Source: Zychaea mexicana (lineage: Eukaryota > Mucoromycota > Mucoromycetes > Mucorales > Lichtheimiaceae). Taken from it: 64,000 bases of DNA. The stretch lies in NCBI RefSeq assembly GCF_025766255.1, contig NW_026516666.1, forward strand, positions 248,001 through 312,000, written 5' to 3'. How positions within the stretch are numbered: position 1 is the first letter of the stretch; each line of letters begins with the position of its first letter. Below the pieces are notes generated by a model. It saw nothing but the letters and a program-made list of their open reading frames with translations. It was not told the origin of the DNA and searched no databases. Both the position numbers and the translations under genes were made by a program. Of the stretch, positions 12,497 through 24,011 are shown piece by piece.

Positions 12497-12896
12497 CTAT
12501 AAAAAATCAGTATTTGGTTTCAAACAGGATTTCTTTTTTTGGCTGCTTTACACACACGCAGCCCGGACCCCTTTATAGCCTAAGGCCGGCCATTTTTACG
12601 AGCAAGAGGTATCGATCCACTTTCTATTGAGATAAAGGCATGCAGTTTACGAAAAAGGTGGAGAGTAAGCAAGCTATCTACTAGTTTCCTCTTTGTGTAG
12701 TCTTACACACAGCAAGGCGGTAGAGCCGGGTTGCCGTGAAATTTCAGTCCGCTGCATGAAACCTATAGGAAACCGCAGCAGTGCTTGCTGAATTTACGCC
12801 TTTGAAAAAGTCACGGGAGGGGGGATTTGGAAAGAGGAAACCAGCTGGTTGTATTTCTTCTTTTAACCTACCTTTTCAAATTTACACAGCACACTA
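12497..12896. promoter_or_regulatory. Shared upstream region between the K+ channel gene and PRP28
   Basis: Four hundred bases separate the first recognisable exon of the minus-strand channel gene from the ATG of the plus-strand helicase gene. I see no S1-S4-like coding sequence in it on the minus strand. A pyrimidine-rich stretch (TTTCTTCTTTTAACC) lies 25-45 bases before the helicase ATG. A bidirectional promoter is inferred from the divergent layout only. Confidence 0.4.
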
Positions 12897-15800
12897 ATGT
12901 CTGGCCATCGTGGACGATCTCGCTCACCCTCTAGCTTCCGTGATCGTCGAGACACTCGAAACGGACGATATGACGATCGTGGACGACGCAGTGACTATGA
13001 TCGGGATAAACGTCGTAGCGACGATAGGCACAATAGATCCCGACACGATGACGACCGTGACCATGTGAAAAGATCAAAAGACAGCGAGCAACAACAGAAT
13101 TCTGAAGAACAAAAAGAACAAGAACAACCTAAAAAACGTGTGCCAGTCTCCATTGAAGAATTAATTAAACGAAAAGAAGAAGAAAAGAATGCTACCAACA
13201 AGGTGAACTACAACATCTACCTTTAAGGATCTTTCTAGTACTTTTTCTTCTCTACAGTTTAATTAGTTTACTAACAGCTTATACAATTCTACAACTTAAA
13301 ATGTATAGCCCAAGTTTCTGACCAAAGAAGAGCGTGCAAAGTTGGCACTAGAAAAACGTCAAAAAGAAGTTGAAGAACAACGAAAGCGACAAGACGAGGA
13401 ACGACGAGCGAGACAACAGTTTGACATTAAAGCGGAGGACGAGCACCGTAAGGTTATGCACGATCGTCATTCATCGTCGTATGGTGGTAGCAGCAGCGGT
13501 CGCTATGGACGACGTCACGAATCTCGACGAGAAGCAGATCGGCGACGCGAGCGAGAAATGTCATCAGATGATATGGATTCCGAAACCGGCTTGAACGAAA
13601 AGGAAAAGCAGGCGATTCGTGTATGTATTAACAAAAAAAGCGGCATATTTACAGGAGTGGAAGAGAGGAAACGAGTATAACAACTCTGATTGTACTTATA
13701 TATGTAAATGTAGGAACGATACTTTGGTGGCGAGCGCAAAAAGCGAAAGATCCGACGCATGAACGAACGTAAATTTGTATTCGATTGGGATGCTGGTGAA
13801 GATACGTCGTATGATTTCAATCCACTCTATGCACAGCGTCACAGTGCACAAATGTTTGGTCGCGGTCATATTGCTGGTGTAGATATCAAGGAACAAAAGA
13901 AGCAACGATCCGAGTTTTATAACCAGTTGCTGCAAAACAGACAGACTGAGGAGGAACATCGTCGTACAAGGTATGTCTTCTACAATGCTTTGGGTCTCAA
14001 ACATACTTAGTATTCTACTGGTGTTTATTTCTAAATTTTCTTTTCATTAGGGAATTGATGGAGATGGATAAGAAGAAGGAAGCCAAGATGATGTGGGATG
14101 ATCGTCATTGGTCTGATAAACCGCTCGAGCAAATGCAAGAAAGAGACTGGCGTATCTTTAAGGAAGATTTCAACATCTCGACAAAGGGTGGCAACATTCC
14201 TCGACCTATCCGCTCCTGGTCAGAGTCCAACTTGCCACAGAAGGTTCTCGGTGTTATTGAAGGTGTTGGCTATACTGAACCTACACCTATTCAGCGACAA
14301 ACTATCCCTATTGGTATCCAGAACCGAGATATTATCGGCATTGCTGAAACAGGTATATAAGACTTAAACTTTTGTACTAATGTTAAGGAACTATGATGGT
14401 ACATGTGATATATTAACGATGGTGTTTTTTTTTTCTATATAGGTTCCGGTAAAACCGCATCGTTTGTCATTCCATTGTTGGTGTTTATTTCGGACTTGCC
14501 TAAGCTTAACTCGGAGAACATGTCCGATGGTCCTTATGCTTTGATCATGGCGCCTACGCGTGAATTGGCCCAGCAAATCGAACAAGAAACTTTAAAGTTT
14601 GCCACACCTATGGGCTTTAACTGTGTATCCATTGTCGGTGGTGTAAGTGATCCATCTTTTTTTTTGCTAAAACGACTTACTATTAGCAATATGCGTCAGA
14701 TACTTATAAATACCTTTTTCATTTGCCTTCTTGTACATAGCATTCTATTGAAGAACAATCATTCAATCTACGTAACGGTGCTGAAATTATTATTGCCACA
14801 CCTGGTCGACTCAAGGATTGTTTGGACCGACGAATTTTGGTTTTAAATCAGTGCACATATGTCGTTATGGATGAAGCCGATCGCATGATTGACATGGGTT
14901 TCGAACCCGATGTTAACTTTATCCTTGACGCTTTGCCGGTATCCAATTTGAAGCCGGAGGATGAAGACGAAAGTGGTAGAGCCATGGAGGTAGAAGGCCG
15001 CAAATATCGACAAACAACCATGTTTTCAGCCACCATGCCTCCTGCTGTTGAACGGTTGGCAAAGAAATACTTGAGGCGTCCAGCCGTGGTCACTATTGGT
15101 ACTGCAGGCCAGGCTGTCGAAACTGTCGAACAGCGTGTTGAAATGATCAATGATGAAAACAAGAAAAAGTATGCTGGGTTGTTCACGCAGATACTGAAAT
15201 TGATGAAAGCGGGATTGTTTAATTCATTAACCATATTCTTTTAATATAATTATCAATTTACAGGAACCGATTGCTCGAACTTCTCGATGCTGGTACTTAC
15301 GAACCACCTATTATTATCTTTGTCAACCAAAAGAAGGGTGTGGACGTGCTCGCCAAAGCACTTAACAAGCTCGGTTACCACGCTGTTACTCTCCATGGTG
15401 GCAAATCACAAGAACAGAGGTAAACAAAAAGATTGGCTTTCTAAGCGATTATAGCAGTGTGTGCAGGGCGAGGTACAGACACTAACTGCCTTTTTATACT
15501 AATCTAGAGAGGCTGCATTGTCCCAGCTTAAGACTGGCAATGCCGATGTTTTGGTAGCAACAGATGTTGCTGGTCGTGGTATTGACGTGAAGAACGTATC
15601 TCTAGTCATCAACTATGATATGGCCAAGAATATAGAAGGTGCGTTATATTTGAGTACTTTAACTGCAAACATTACGTAATGGATCAGTATACTAATGACT
15701 AAATATGCTCTCCTTTTAGATTATACCCATCGTATCGGTCGTACGGGTCGTGCTGGCAAGTCTGGTGTGGCAATCACTTTCCTTTCCAACAACGATGCAG

Positions 15801-15943
15801 AAGTGATGTACGATCTTCGACAGATGCTTGCCAAATCCCCCTTATCTAAAGTTCCCAGTGAGCTGGCTCATCATGAAGCTGCTCAAACGAAACCTGGTAT
15901 TGTCAAGGCAAAGAAGAAGCACGAGGAGACAATTTTTCAATAG
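12897..15943 (+). CDS. PRP28: DEAD-box RNA helicase Prp28/DDX23, U5 snRNP splicing factor
   Basis: Nine exons: 12897-13202, 13309-13620, 13714-13970, 14051-14352, 14443-14642, 14741-15168, 15264-15419, 15508-15638 and 15720-15943. All junctions are GT-AG and in phase, giving 771 residues. The first 100 residues are Arg/Ser/Asp-rich (SR-like). Next come the Prp28 signature segments [31 protein letters not shown] and [14 protein letters not shown]. The helicase core follows with TPIQRQTIP (Q motif), AETGSGKT (I), PTRELAQQ (Ia), TPGRL (Ib), DEAD (II), SAT (III), IIIFVNQ (IV), [10 protein letters not shown] (V) and [10 protein letters not shown] (VI). In yeast and humans this ATPase exchanges U1 for U6 at the 5' splice site during tri-snRNP integration. 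An AATAAA lies at 15976-15981, just after the stop. The gene looks intact and standard. Its divergent neighbour is the K+ channel gene. Confidence 0.96.
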
Positions 15944-15975
15944 CTTATAGATTGCGGTTGTTAAAGCAGTACTAC

Positions 15976-15981
15976 AATAAA
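15976..15981 (+). terminator. Probable polyadenylation signal of PRP28
   Basis: AATAAA lies 33 bases after the TAG stop codon at 15941-15943, followed by T-rich sequence. Position and sequence fit a eukaryotic cleavage/polyadenylation signal. Confidence 0.5.
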
Positions 15982-16109
15982 ACTTTTCTTCGTCTGGAAC
16001 ATTTGACTTTGTATTTACTGTGTATTGACATTCTCTTTGAAATTTGCACCTCTTTCATGATATATCGCCAGGCTTTCTGAAAATTGGCGACCAAGATTCA
16101 CAGCAAGGA

Positions 16110-17640
16110 ACATGGGTTACATCATACTATTTATTGCTCCAACAAGATGTTAGTAAATCTCTCTTGCTAGACGTAGACAGTAAGCGGACTTTGTCTAAAT
16201 TGCACTTGAAAGCGCAAATCAACGCAATTACGAATCCTGCACAAATCCCAAGCTAATGTTTCAATAGAAGTGCGAAAGCTTATAAATGCCAAATCTGTAT
16301 GATGACACGCCCTTGAATGCACCAGTATGTCATCAAAATGATACTGGAGATGTCAGACCTGTTCAGTGCCGATTGCCAAGAAGATCACCAAAAGAAAAGG
16401 CCGCCTTGGATCTGTAAATACAGGAAGTGCTTAAACGCGGTGTAATCAGACCAAGCAACAGCCCATGGCGTTGAGTACCACTGTTGATTACCGAGTCTGA
16501 CGGCTCAACAAAAGTTGCAATCATTTATAAACCACTGAATGCAGTAACAAAACAAAACAAGTTTCCACTGTGCCGCATCGAAAATTTACTCGACAGATTG
16601 CTTCCAGCAAAAGTTTTCTCCCTCCCTCTGCGACCTCAAATATGGCTACTGGAAATTCCAATGCATGAAAATGACATATCCGAAACCGCATTTGCAACAA
16701 ATCACAATCTTTCAGACTTTGTTGTATTATCATTATGCAGTAACGAATGGACCGTCTACCTTTGCACGTTTTGGACAACAAATTTTAGGGCATCTCTGTT
16801 ACGTGACGATTTATATTAATGACATTTTAAAATCTTTGTCAGATATGGCAACACATCTCAAGCATATCGAGGACGTGCTCTGGATCCTACACAAAATTTA
16901 ATCTCAAGCTCTGAAATCACAAATGCAAATTTATGATACCAGATGTCAAGTAACATGGATTCATCGTGACCATTGGAGGTGTACATCTAAACCCAGAACA
17001 TGTTGTTGAAGCAATTGTGGAATACCCACGCCCAGTCAATACATAAAATCTACAGCGATTACTAGAAATGTGTTATTTTTATCACCAGTTCTTCGCAAAG
17101 CTAGCCCACTTGGCGGCACCACCTCTATAGAAATTACTGCAAAAAAGCGAGGAATGGCAGTGGCATACAAAAGAAGAAGCAGCCTTCCAAGATATCAAAA
17201 ACGGCTCATTGAACTTCCAACGCCAGCAAATTATCCCGGCCCCAGCTTACCATACGATCTCCATTGTGACGCTTCGGATGTTGCTATTGGAACTGTTTTG
17301 TCGAAACTCAAGGCCAGTTGCCTATATGTTAGCAAAACATTGACACCAGCCGAGAAGAATTATAGCGTGACTGAACGTGAGGCGATGTGCGTAATTCAAT
17401 TTTTATGGTACTTTCATTGTTATATGCATGGCGCCCAACCTACGGTCTACACAGATCATGCAGTGATGAAGGCTATCTTATCATCTCAAGTCTCAAGCAC
17501 CAAAAGGGCGAATGTACGATGCATTATGGCGGCAAAGCATTACAACTATACAATTCCACTGCACGAAAAAGTGAATATCACCATGTTTGAAAAACATAAT
17601 CGTATAGGAAGTCTAGAGGACGACGCCTTACTTGGTCCAT
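16110..17640 (+). mobile_element. Degenerate Ty3/gypsy LTR-retrotransposon fragment (reverse transcriptase and RNase H)
   Basis: Frames must be switched several times, but the order is that of a Ty3/gypsy pol gene. 16300-16480 reads NDTGDVRPVQCRLPRRSPKE, a stop, then IQEVLKRGVIRPSNSPW. 16490-16600 reads SDGSTKVAIIYKPLNAVTKQ and FPLCRIENLLDRL. 16640-16900 carries FGQQILGHLCYVTIYINDIL, the YxDD box here changed to YIND, then HLKHIEDVL. 17260-17500 is the RNase H region with LHCDASDVAIGTVLS, SKTLTPAEKNYSVTEREAM and VYTDHAVMKAI. The fragment stops at about 17640 before any integrase, and no LTR was recognised. The altered catalytic box and the stops show that it is dead. Confidence 0.85.
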
Positions 17641-18867
17641 AATTTTTTTTTAGAATAAAATTTTACTTTGCTATTGTTGCAAAAGGGACGGTGAAAAAAC
17701 AACTTGTTTTTGCAGGACATTAAAACATACTCATATTTGTATTTATTAAGAAATTTGCACTTATCGCTAATTATTGCAACCTTATCTGCAGGGTCTGTAC
17801 ATCGTGTCATATGTAAAAGCGAATTTGAGGGGTAAGGAGTAGGCTTAGAAGAATAATCTTTATTTAATAATATAATATTTTATATGATAGTGATAGATAA
17901 ACTATCATCCTATTGGAAATCTGCCAGTTCTGCAAATTAAAATTTTCTATGGAGATTTCCAACTAGCCACTTTCTCTAGAGAAAGCAACACAAAGATTGC
18001 ATTGCAAGTTAAAACTTGTGACCTAATTTATTTGTATGAAAATGAATAATTTATTTGTATGAAAATGAATAATTTATTTATTTTTTCTACTAGTCTTATT
18101 TCATAAGACAGTCTTTTATCTGCTAGTGGATTTTCAATCTACAAAAACTTATTTACTTATTTTTTATTTTCTAATTGTTGTAAATTTATTTTATTAATGA
18201 TTAAATTTATAACTTCTAGAAAATATAAAATCTAATTTCACTGATTTTATTAATGTTCGTTTTATTTTTAACTTCTAAGAATAGAAAAATATATATTCTA
18301 CTTTATTTTTTATATTCCACTATCTGTATTATATTTACATATAATAGGATAATTAATACTTATTGATTATCCTTCTTGATAAGGGGGTACTTTTTTTTCT
18401 TCTTATTTACTCTCTTTCCTCTGTATTTTTGTACAAGTTGTGCTGTAGCATGTATAATCTGGCTGTATTGATGTAGTCTAGGTAGCCTCCGACATTGAGA
18501 TTGCTATCAGCACCTATATGCCAGAGTTTCTTGATTGCTGTATTCGTTACATGGTCGAAGGGAACCTAACAGTTTCCGGCTGCATAAATCCATTGTGGTG
18601 CCATTGTGATGATGTAGCAAATGTAAAAAAAAAAAACAAGGACTAAGACTGAGGAATCATGCCGAATGTTTGACACAGCCAGTACAACAGTCGAAGAGGT
18701 TGATTATTTCTTCCTTCGTCAGCAGATCATGATGTCGCGAAAATATGTTGAAAGTCAATCCACAATCAACCACAATCTCCTCAATTTGTGTAAATTTCCT
18801 AATTTTCAAACATGACTTACACAATTAAGCATCACCCTTTTTTTTACTGTATTATCAGTGCTAAAAG
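17641..18867. other. AT-rich intergenic stretch with a 23-bp tandem repeat
   Basis: From about 17840 to 18420 the DNA is very AT rich, with runs of TTTATTTT and AATATATA and no open frame of note. A 23-bp unit beginning AATTTATTTGTATG is repeated about 2.4 times at 18025-18080. A short inverted repeat (GATAGT...ACTATC) lies near 17887-17908. This may be relic transposon flank. No gene is visible. Confidence 0.6.
18025..18080. repeat. Tandem repeat, 23-bp period, about 2.4 copies
   Basis: The motif AATTTATTTGTATGAAAATG plus three bases begins at 18025, again at 18048, and is partially repeated at 18071. The first two copies are identical by eye. Confidence 0.85.
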
Positions 18868-20371
18868 TCACCAAAATCTGGCGTCTGAAGTCGGCAGAGA
18901 GATACTACAAACTTTCTTTGTCGAGACACTTACTAAAACATTTGACAGAATGTGAACAAAACCTTTGAAATCATTTAAATATAAGCTATCGCATGCTTCA
19001 CTAATCCTAGTCATTAATGTTTCTTTTTCCAATAGTTCATTTCGCTTCACCACCTTACTCTACTCTTAACAACAGACCGAGCTGCTCAATTGGGGAAAGT
19101 TCAGGAGAATACGGAGGAAGATATACATAATAATATCCTTGAGAACGAACATATTTACCTATATCAGTCGAGCTGTGGATAGGAGCATTATCTATGGCAA
19201 GATAGTGTCCTTTCAATTCGGGATACTTGTCCATTTCATCAAGTGTCGCCTTTAAAAAGCTCAAATAATGTCCTGTTACTGTTTCTATGCTATAACCATC
19301 ATTCGCACGTCCAAGCTTTCTCTTTTTTGATACGCTTTGGAACTCCCAAACTGACATTAATCAAGCCAGTGGCAGATATGGCACCTAAAATCGATGTTGC
19401 ATTCGCTTTTGTCACAGGCACTGTAACTATCGCAGAGTTCCCTTTTTTGACCACGCCATATCTCGTTTGAAATTGATATGAAAGGCTGATTCATCAAGAA
19501 AGACACAATTTAATGTGAAATCCATGTCAGTTTGCTGCCACTTTTGAACCCAATCGTACCTTTGTTGAAACTTTTCTTCGCAATTTTTTTCTATAGGCTG
19601 AAATTGTGTCTGTTTAATAGATAGATTGTACTCACCTGTCAAGATGTTATAAATGATGCTACGAGAAACATGAAGATCTGCAAAGTTTTGCGTTAAACTT
19701 TCTGCCACTTCAGTTATAACAGCAGAAGGATCCTCATCAATATAATTTAAAACAAATTGCTTATGCCCCTCACCAAGAATGCGACGCCGGTCTGACTTTT
19801 TCTTCTTCTCGAAGATGTTTTCAGGGTCCTAGTAATAGCGTTTAATCCATCTCTGTGCTTCTCGGACATGAGTACCCAATTGTCCCGCAGCTGCAGAAGC
19901 ATTTGAGCATTTGCTGAGAAATAAATGAAAAAATCGAGTTTTATCTTCATCAGAATAGATTGTTAGCGGCGCTTGTTGCATTGCTCCATATAAACATCCT
20001 CGCTGCTCCTCTCGGCAACGGCACGCATTACAGGATTATGAGGTCTCTCAGGAGGTTTATTCGCTAGGTATTGACTACGAGAACTTATTGTTTCCATAGC
20101 GAATAACTCCTCGTCAACAACAAGATCCATGGGCTCAACTCCGTTCTCATCAACAACATGTCCTTGTCCATCTTCATAAAAAATTGCATATCCATTCTGA
20201 ATGTGTGTAAAATAAAATATACAGTAAATAGAAAAAAGAAACGCAAAAGGAAGCAAAAAAAAAAATCGTGCCTATTAAATAAAAATAAAATGCCGATGGA
20301 TAATAGCGACAAGTAAAAATAAACGAGGCACAGGACACATAAACGCGTCTTATCTTTGGATCAGTCGACAT
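18868..20371 (-). pseudogene. Inactivated IS630/Tc1-mariner-type DDE transposase
   Basis: A probable short first exon begins at the ATG at 20371 (MSTDPKIRRVY). A second exon starts after a CATTCAG acceptor near 20200 and reads NGYAIFYEDGQGHVVDENG. The helix-turn-helix region follows (SNASAAAGQLGTHVREAQRW, then an in-frame TAG, then DPENIFEKKKKSDRRRILG). The next segments are EDPSAVITEVAESLTQNFAD and SRSIIYNILTGEY. Catalytic positions are visible as CVFLDESAFH (first Asp), HYLAIDNAPIH (second Asp) and PPYSPELSPIEQ (Glu), so the DDE triad is kept. One stop and at least three frameshifts (about 19830, 19420-19360 and 19080) break the frame, so it is a dead copy. I did not find terminal inverted repeats with confidence. 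A C-terminal helix segment (KRNELLEKETLMTRISEACD) is still readable at 18900-19050. Confidence 0.88.
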
Positions 20372-21334
20372 TGTTGTTGGACAGGCAATTTTTTTGGTAC
20401 GGCATCAAACTCAAAATCAGCAACTTTACTTTGTAAAAAGACTGTATATCATAGCTTATATCAAGATCGAGAAACTATGGCGTATGCCTTGCTTGATAAA
20501 ATGCACTTGATAGCATCGCTGCATTTTGCCGCGTTACCACGGACGTTCTAGCTACGTAGTAGATAAAGAAAGTGATAAGCTTTTCTATGATAAACAAGCG
20601 TTAGATGTACTTGTTGTATAGATAGTCAAAGCTTTTCGAAAGAAATTTTCCTCGAGATATTGAAGATAAGTAGTGAGAGTCTCGGGTTGTGGCTCATTAA
20701 AAATCAATTTCTCAGTCGTATTAATCATATAGCAGACAGCCCACTTACGGGACATTATTTGCTTCAAAAAGCCGAATTTCTGCATATGTTTAGTACAATT
20801 ACAGGAATAATGCTGTACTTTTTACGACTCGTTTACGGCAGACCGAGCTAAACTTCTGCTGGAGATTTGTTGGATACACAACGGTATATAACTAGATGAC
20901 CAGTGTGCTCCTGTTTGGTTTACAAGAGGGTGGTGCCATAGGTTCTATTGTAATCATGTGCCTAAGCAACGCTACAAAATAGTCTAGTAGCAAGATTTAT
21001 ATGTTTATCACCTTGATCTCCAGGCTAAAAAAGCATGAGGGAATAATGCCTCTATATCAGACAAATTGGGTTGTTTAAGAAAAGAGCTACTATATTGAGT
21101 CGCGTTTTTATGTATATATCTCGTACTAGAAAAGCAATAATCGGAATATGTATATGTGAGAGTTTCGTATTACAAAGTGTCTTTGGGGTTTTAAAGGTGG
21201 ATGAGGGAAATAAGAGTGCTGGTGGGTTTTAGTAAAAGGAAATATGTGGTGTGAACGGACAGACAGGCTTAAGAAAACAGGGATGGAAGTTATTAAAATA
21301 AGGGGGATATAAGGGGATTGACAGGAGAAAAGTG
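20372..21334. other. Intergenic region between the dead transposase and the PHD-finger gene
   Basis: No recognisable gene. A 66-codon minus-strand frame at 20585-20785 resembles nothing I know. The right-hand part (21130-21334) is the presumed 3' untranslated region of the minus-strand PHD gene. No RNA gene or clear repeat was seen. Confidence 0.4.
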
Positions 21335-24011
21335 CTACTGAGCTTCTTCGCACTGATAATCGTCTTCAAAGTTTGCAAACTGAAACCACAAAGGTTCGGG
21401 AGACGTTGGTAGTCCAAGATCGCTTGAAGGATGATCGGTGGGAAGGAAATCAGAAGAAGGCTGTAGGTTCGACGAGTCATCGTCGACCATGGCATCAGAA
21501 AATAGCAAGGACGGTGGTTGTAATAGGCTTAAATCGCTAAAGTCCCAGTTGGCGAACTTATTTTCATCGTGGCTGCTGCTACTCATCTTTGTCCATGGCT
21601 CTTGTGTTGCCTGTCGTAAGCTGTTGTCCGGTGTTTGAGAAAAGAGAAGATCATCCCACTCTGGTGCTAGCTGAGATGCACTATTATTCTCCAACGGTAC
21701 TACTGGTTGCTGCTCCCGATCCCCAGATTTCATATCGAATAGCACAATGTTATTCTCAGGCGTGACTCCGTGAATAGCTTCATCGTGAATATCAGCATTC
21801 ATGAATTCGTCTTCGTTGCTCTCCGTGCCGCTTAAATCGTCATCGTTAAGTGTTACTAGTTGCTCTTCAACATCCATATCACCATCCTTCATAACAGTGT
21901 CGTTTCTACTGGAGATCGTGGCTGACGATATTGCTGGTGTTGATAGTGATAGATCCTGCTGCTGTTGCTCTTCACCCATCTCTTCATCGTCCTCAGCGAG
22001 TTCATCCTCTTCTTCTTCCATCTCGTCTAACTCCGAATGTCTGCGTGCTTTTGCTGCTGTTGTCGCTTTGCTGTTGCTATTTACTTTTGCCTCCTTTTTC
22101 ACGCAGTAAGGGCATGTGTAGTCCTTGGCAATGTCCTTCTGATCGACACCTACGCATTTGAGGTGCTGCCACATTTGACACTTGTCACACTGGATCATGG
22201 TACCGCGGTCTTCTGTTGGTTTCTTGCAAACGCATTTAATGCCTTCTCCTGATTGCTGCTCCTCCTCGTCGTTATCATCCTCTGCAAGCTCGTACTGCTG
22301 TTGGTTTTCATCCTCGAGTCCTTTCTGTTTACATCGATCACGGTGATATGCCAGCCCATTTCGATTCTTGTACTTTTTACCGCATGATTTGCAGACAAAG
22401 GCGCGTGAACCTAGTGCCACAAAAACAAGATCGATCCACGGAGTGTATGTTAGTTCTAACTTTTCTGCACTTTGATAAGGTCTCTTTTTCCCCAAATATA
22501 TAAATAGCTGTACTCCACGACATATTGATGTGGGTAATTTACCATCTTCAAGAATGAGCGGCGGCGTAGCCCGTGATCGTCTTGTTTGTTTCGATGTTGT
22601 CGTAGTCTTTCTGGCCTTGCTCTCACCCACGTTTCTTTTCTTGCCAGCACCGCCAGCGGTAGAGCCACGTTTCTTTGGGATCTTAAGAGACTGACTTTGT
22701 CTGTCATCTTCGACTTGCAGTGACAGGGCATTGTTGGATGATATAAGTTCACGGTGATTATACATGTGTTGTTGTTGTCGCCGCAGTCGCTGACCGTTCC
22801 CGGATACCGTACGCGTATTTAATGGCGCGGCTTGGTGTCGTTTGCGTGCCAGTCGTACTCGATGTTTTTTGGTAGCCTTGGAAAGCAACAAGGCATTTGG
22901 ATCTTGTGGTCCAAGCGATGCTAATGCTCTGGCTTTGGCCTGGCAAAGTCGGATTTTAAGCAACTCGCTCAAATATTTGATGTTATCGTGACGTAAATCG
23001 GCAAGTGAAGGGGGACTATTAGCCCAAATTGCCATGCACGTCTGGTATAGTGTTGACGATGATGGCGCCGACGATGAAGAGCCAGAGTGGTTGCTTCCGG
23101 TGTTTGTGTCGTTACTGATATTGTTGCTGTTGTTGTTGTTGTTGTTGTTGTTACTGCTGCTATCAGTAGTATTTGCTCCAATAGTGGTGTCGGTGGTAGT
23201 ACGGTTTTGAAACTGTGACGATTGCTGTTGTTGTGGTTGTGCTGGTACTATTGACGATAATGGTTGTGACGAAGGAGAGTAAGAAGTGACAAAGGAGCTC
23301 GGTAACGCAGGTTTAACGGGAGAGCTGTGGGGAGATTGTAAAGGAGCTGAAGGATCAATACGTCTGCTGAGCAACTTGAGTTGTTCGGCCGATAAACGCT
23401 GATGTGGGGTGTCGTTACGGTCGTGAATTTGGTGGTTATTGCTACTGATGCCACTGTTGTTGCCAGAAGCACCGATTGTATGGTGATGATTGTTGTTGCC
23501 AGGGCGCTTATCGTTATGGAGATGCTTCATAGCAGCTACTGTTTTGCCACCAGCGGTCGGTCGCAGACATGTACGTTCGACACGGTTTTTTGTTGCCTTG
23601 TATGTCTGAGGAATAAAAAGATCTCGCTTTTTGGTCGCATGTGTTGCAGTAGGACTGGTAGTGGTAAATGGACTGGCGTTTTCATCATGCACAGCAGGCA
23701 ATGCCTGGGCGGCAGAATGGACAGTAGGTGCTCCCGTTAATTGCTTCCTTTCTACTATTGCTGCTGTTGCTGCGGATGTCAATGGAGTAAAGGGGCGTTT
23801 TTGTAGTGATTGTTCAGATCGTAAAGACTCGTTTTTGTTCTCTAAAGACGCTAACGGTGGGTGATTTCTGTTTACAAAGAAAATAAAACAAATCGTCAAG
23901 GTCAAAATCATCTAATTTTCAAGACGTGTTATTTCCCACTTTAACAAGCATTGAATCAAAGAGTCACCTATTAGGAGTGCGAGGTTTTTTTGAAGGATTG
24001 GGAAGATCCAT
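21335..24011 (-). CDS. Large nuclear PHD-finger / C2HC zinc-finger protein
   Basis: Two exons on the minus strand, 24011-23968 and 23867-21335, give 858 residues. The start is MDLPNPSKKPRTPNR, and the splice joins AG to A in phase. The first 480 residues are low complexity, with Ser/Asn/Gln runs and a polyasparagine tract near 23110-23155. Basic segments (KKRNVGESKARK) look like nuclear localisation signals. At about residues 503-525 lies a C2HC-type finger, CKSCGKKYKN...AYHRDRC. At about 565-610 is a canonical PHD finger with the C4HC3 pattern: CVCKKPTEDRGTMIQCDKCQ, WQHLKC and YTCPYC. Long acidic stretches follow. PHD fingers read histone H3 tails, so a chromatin or transcription role is likely. 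The full architecture matches no named protein I can identify. Residues around 470-500 could hide an additional short in-frame intron. Confidence 0.85.
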
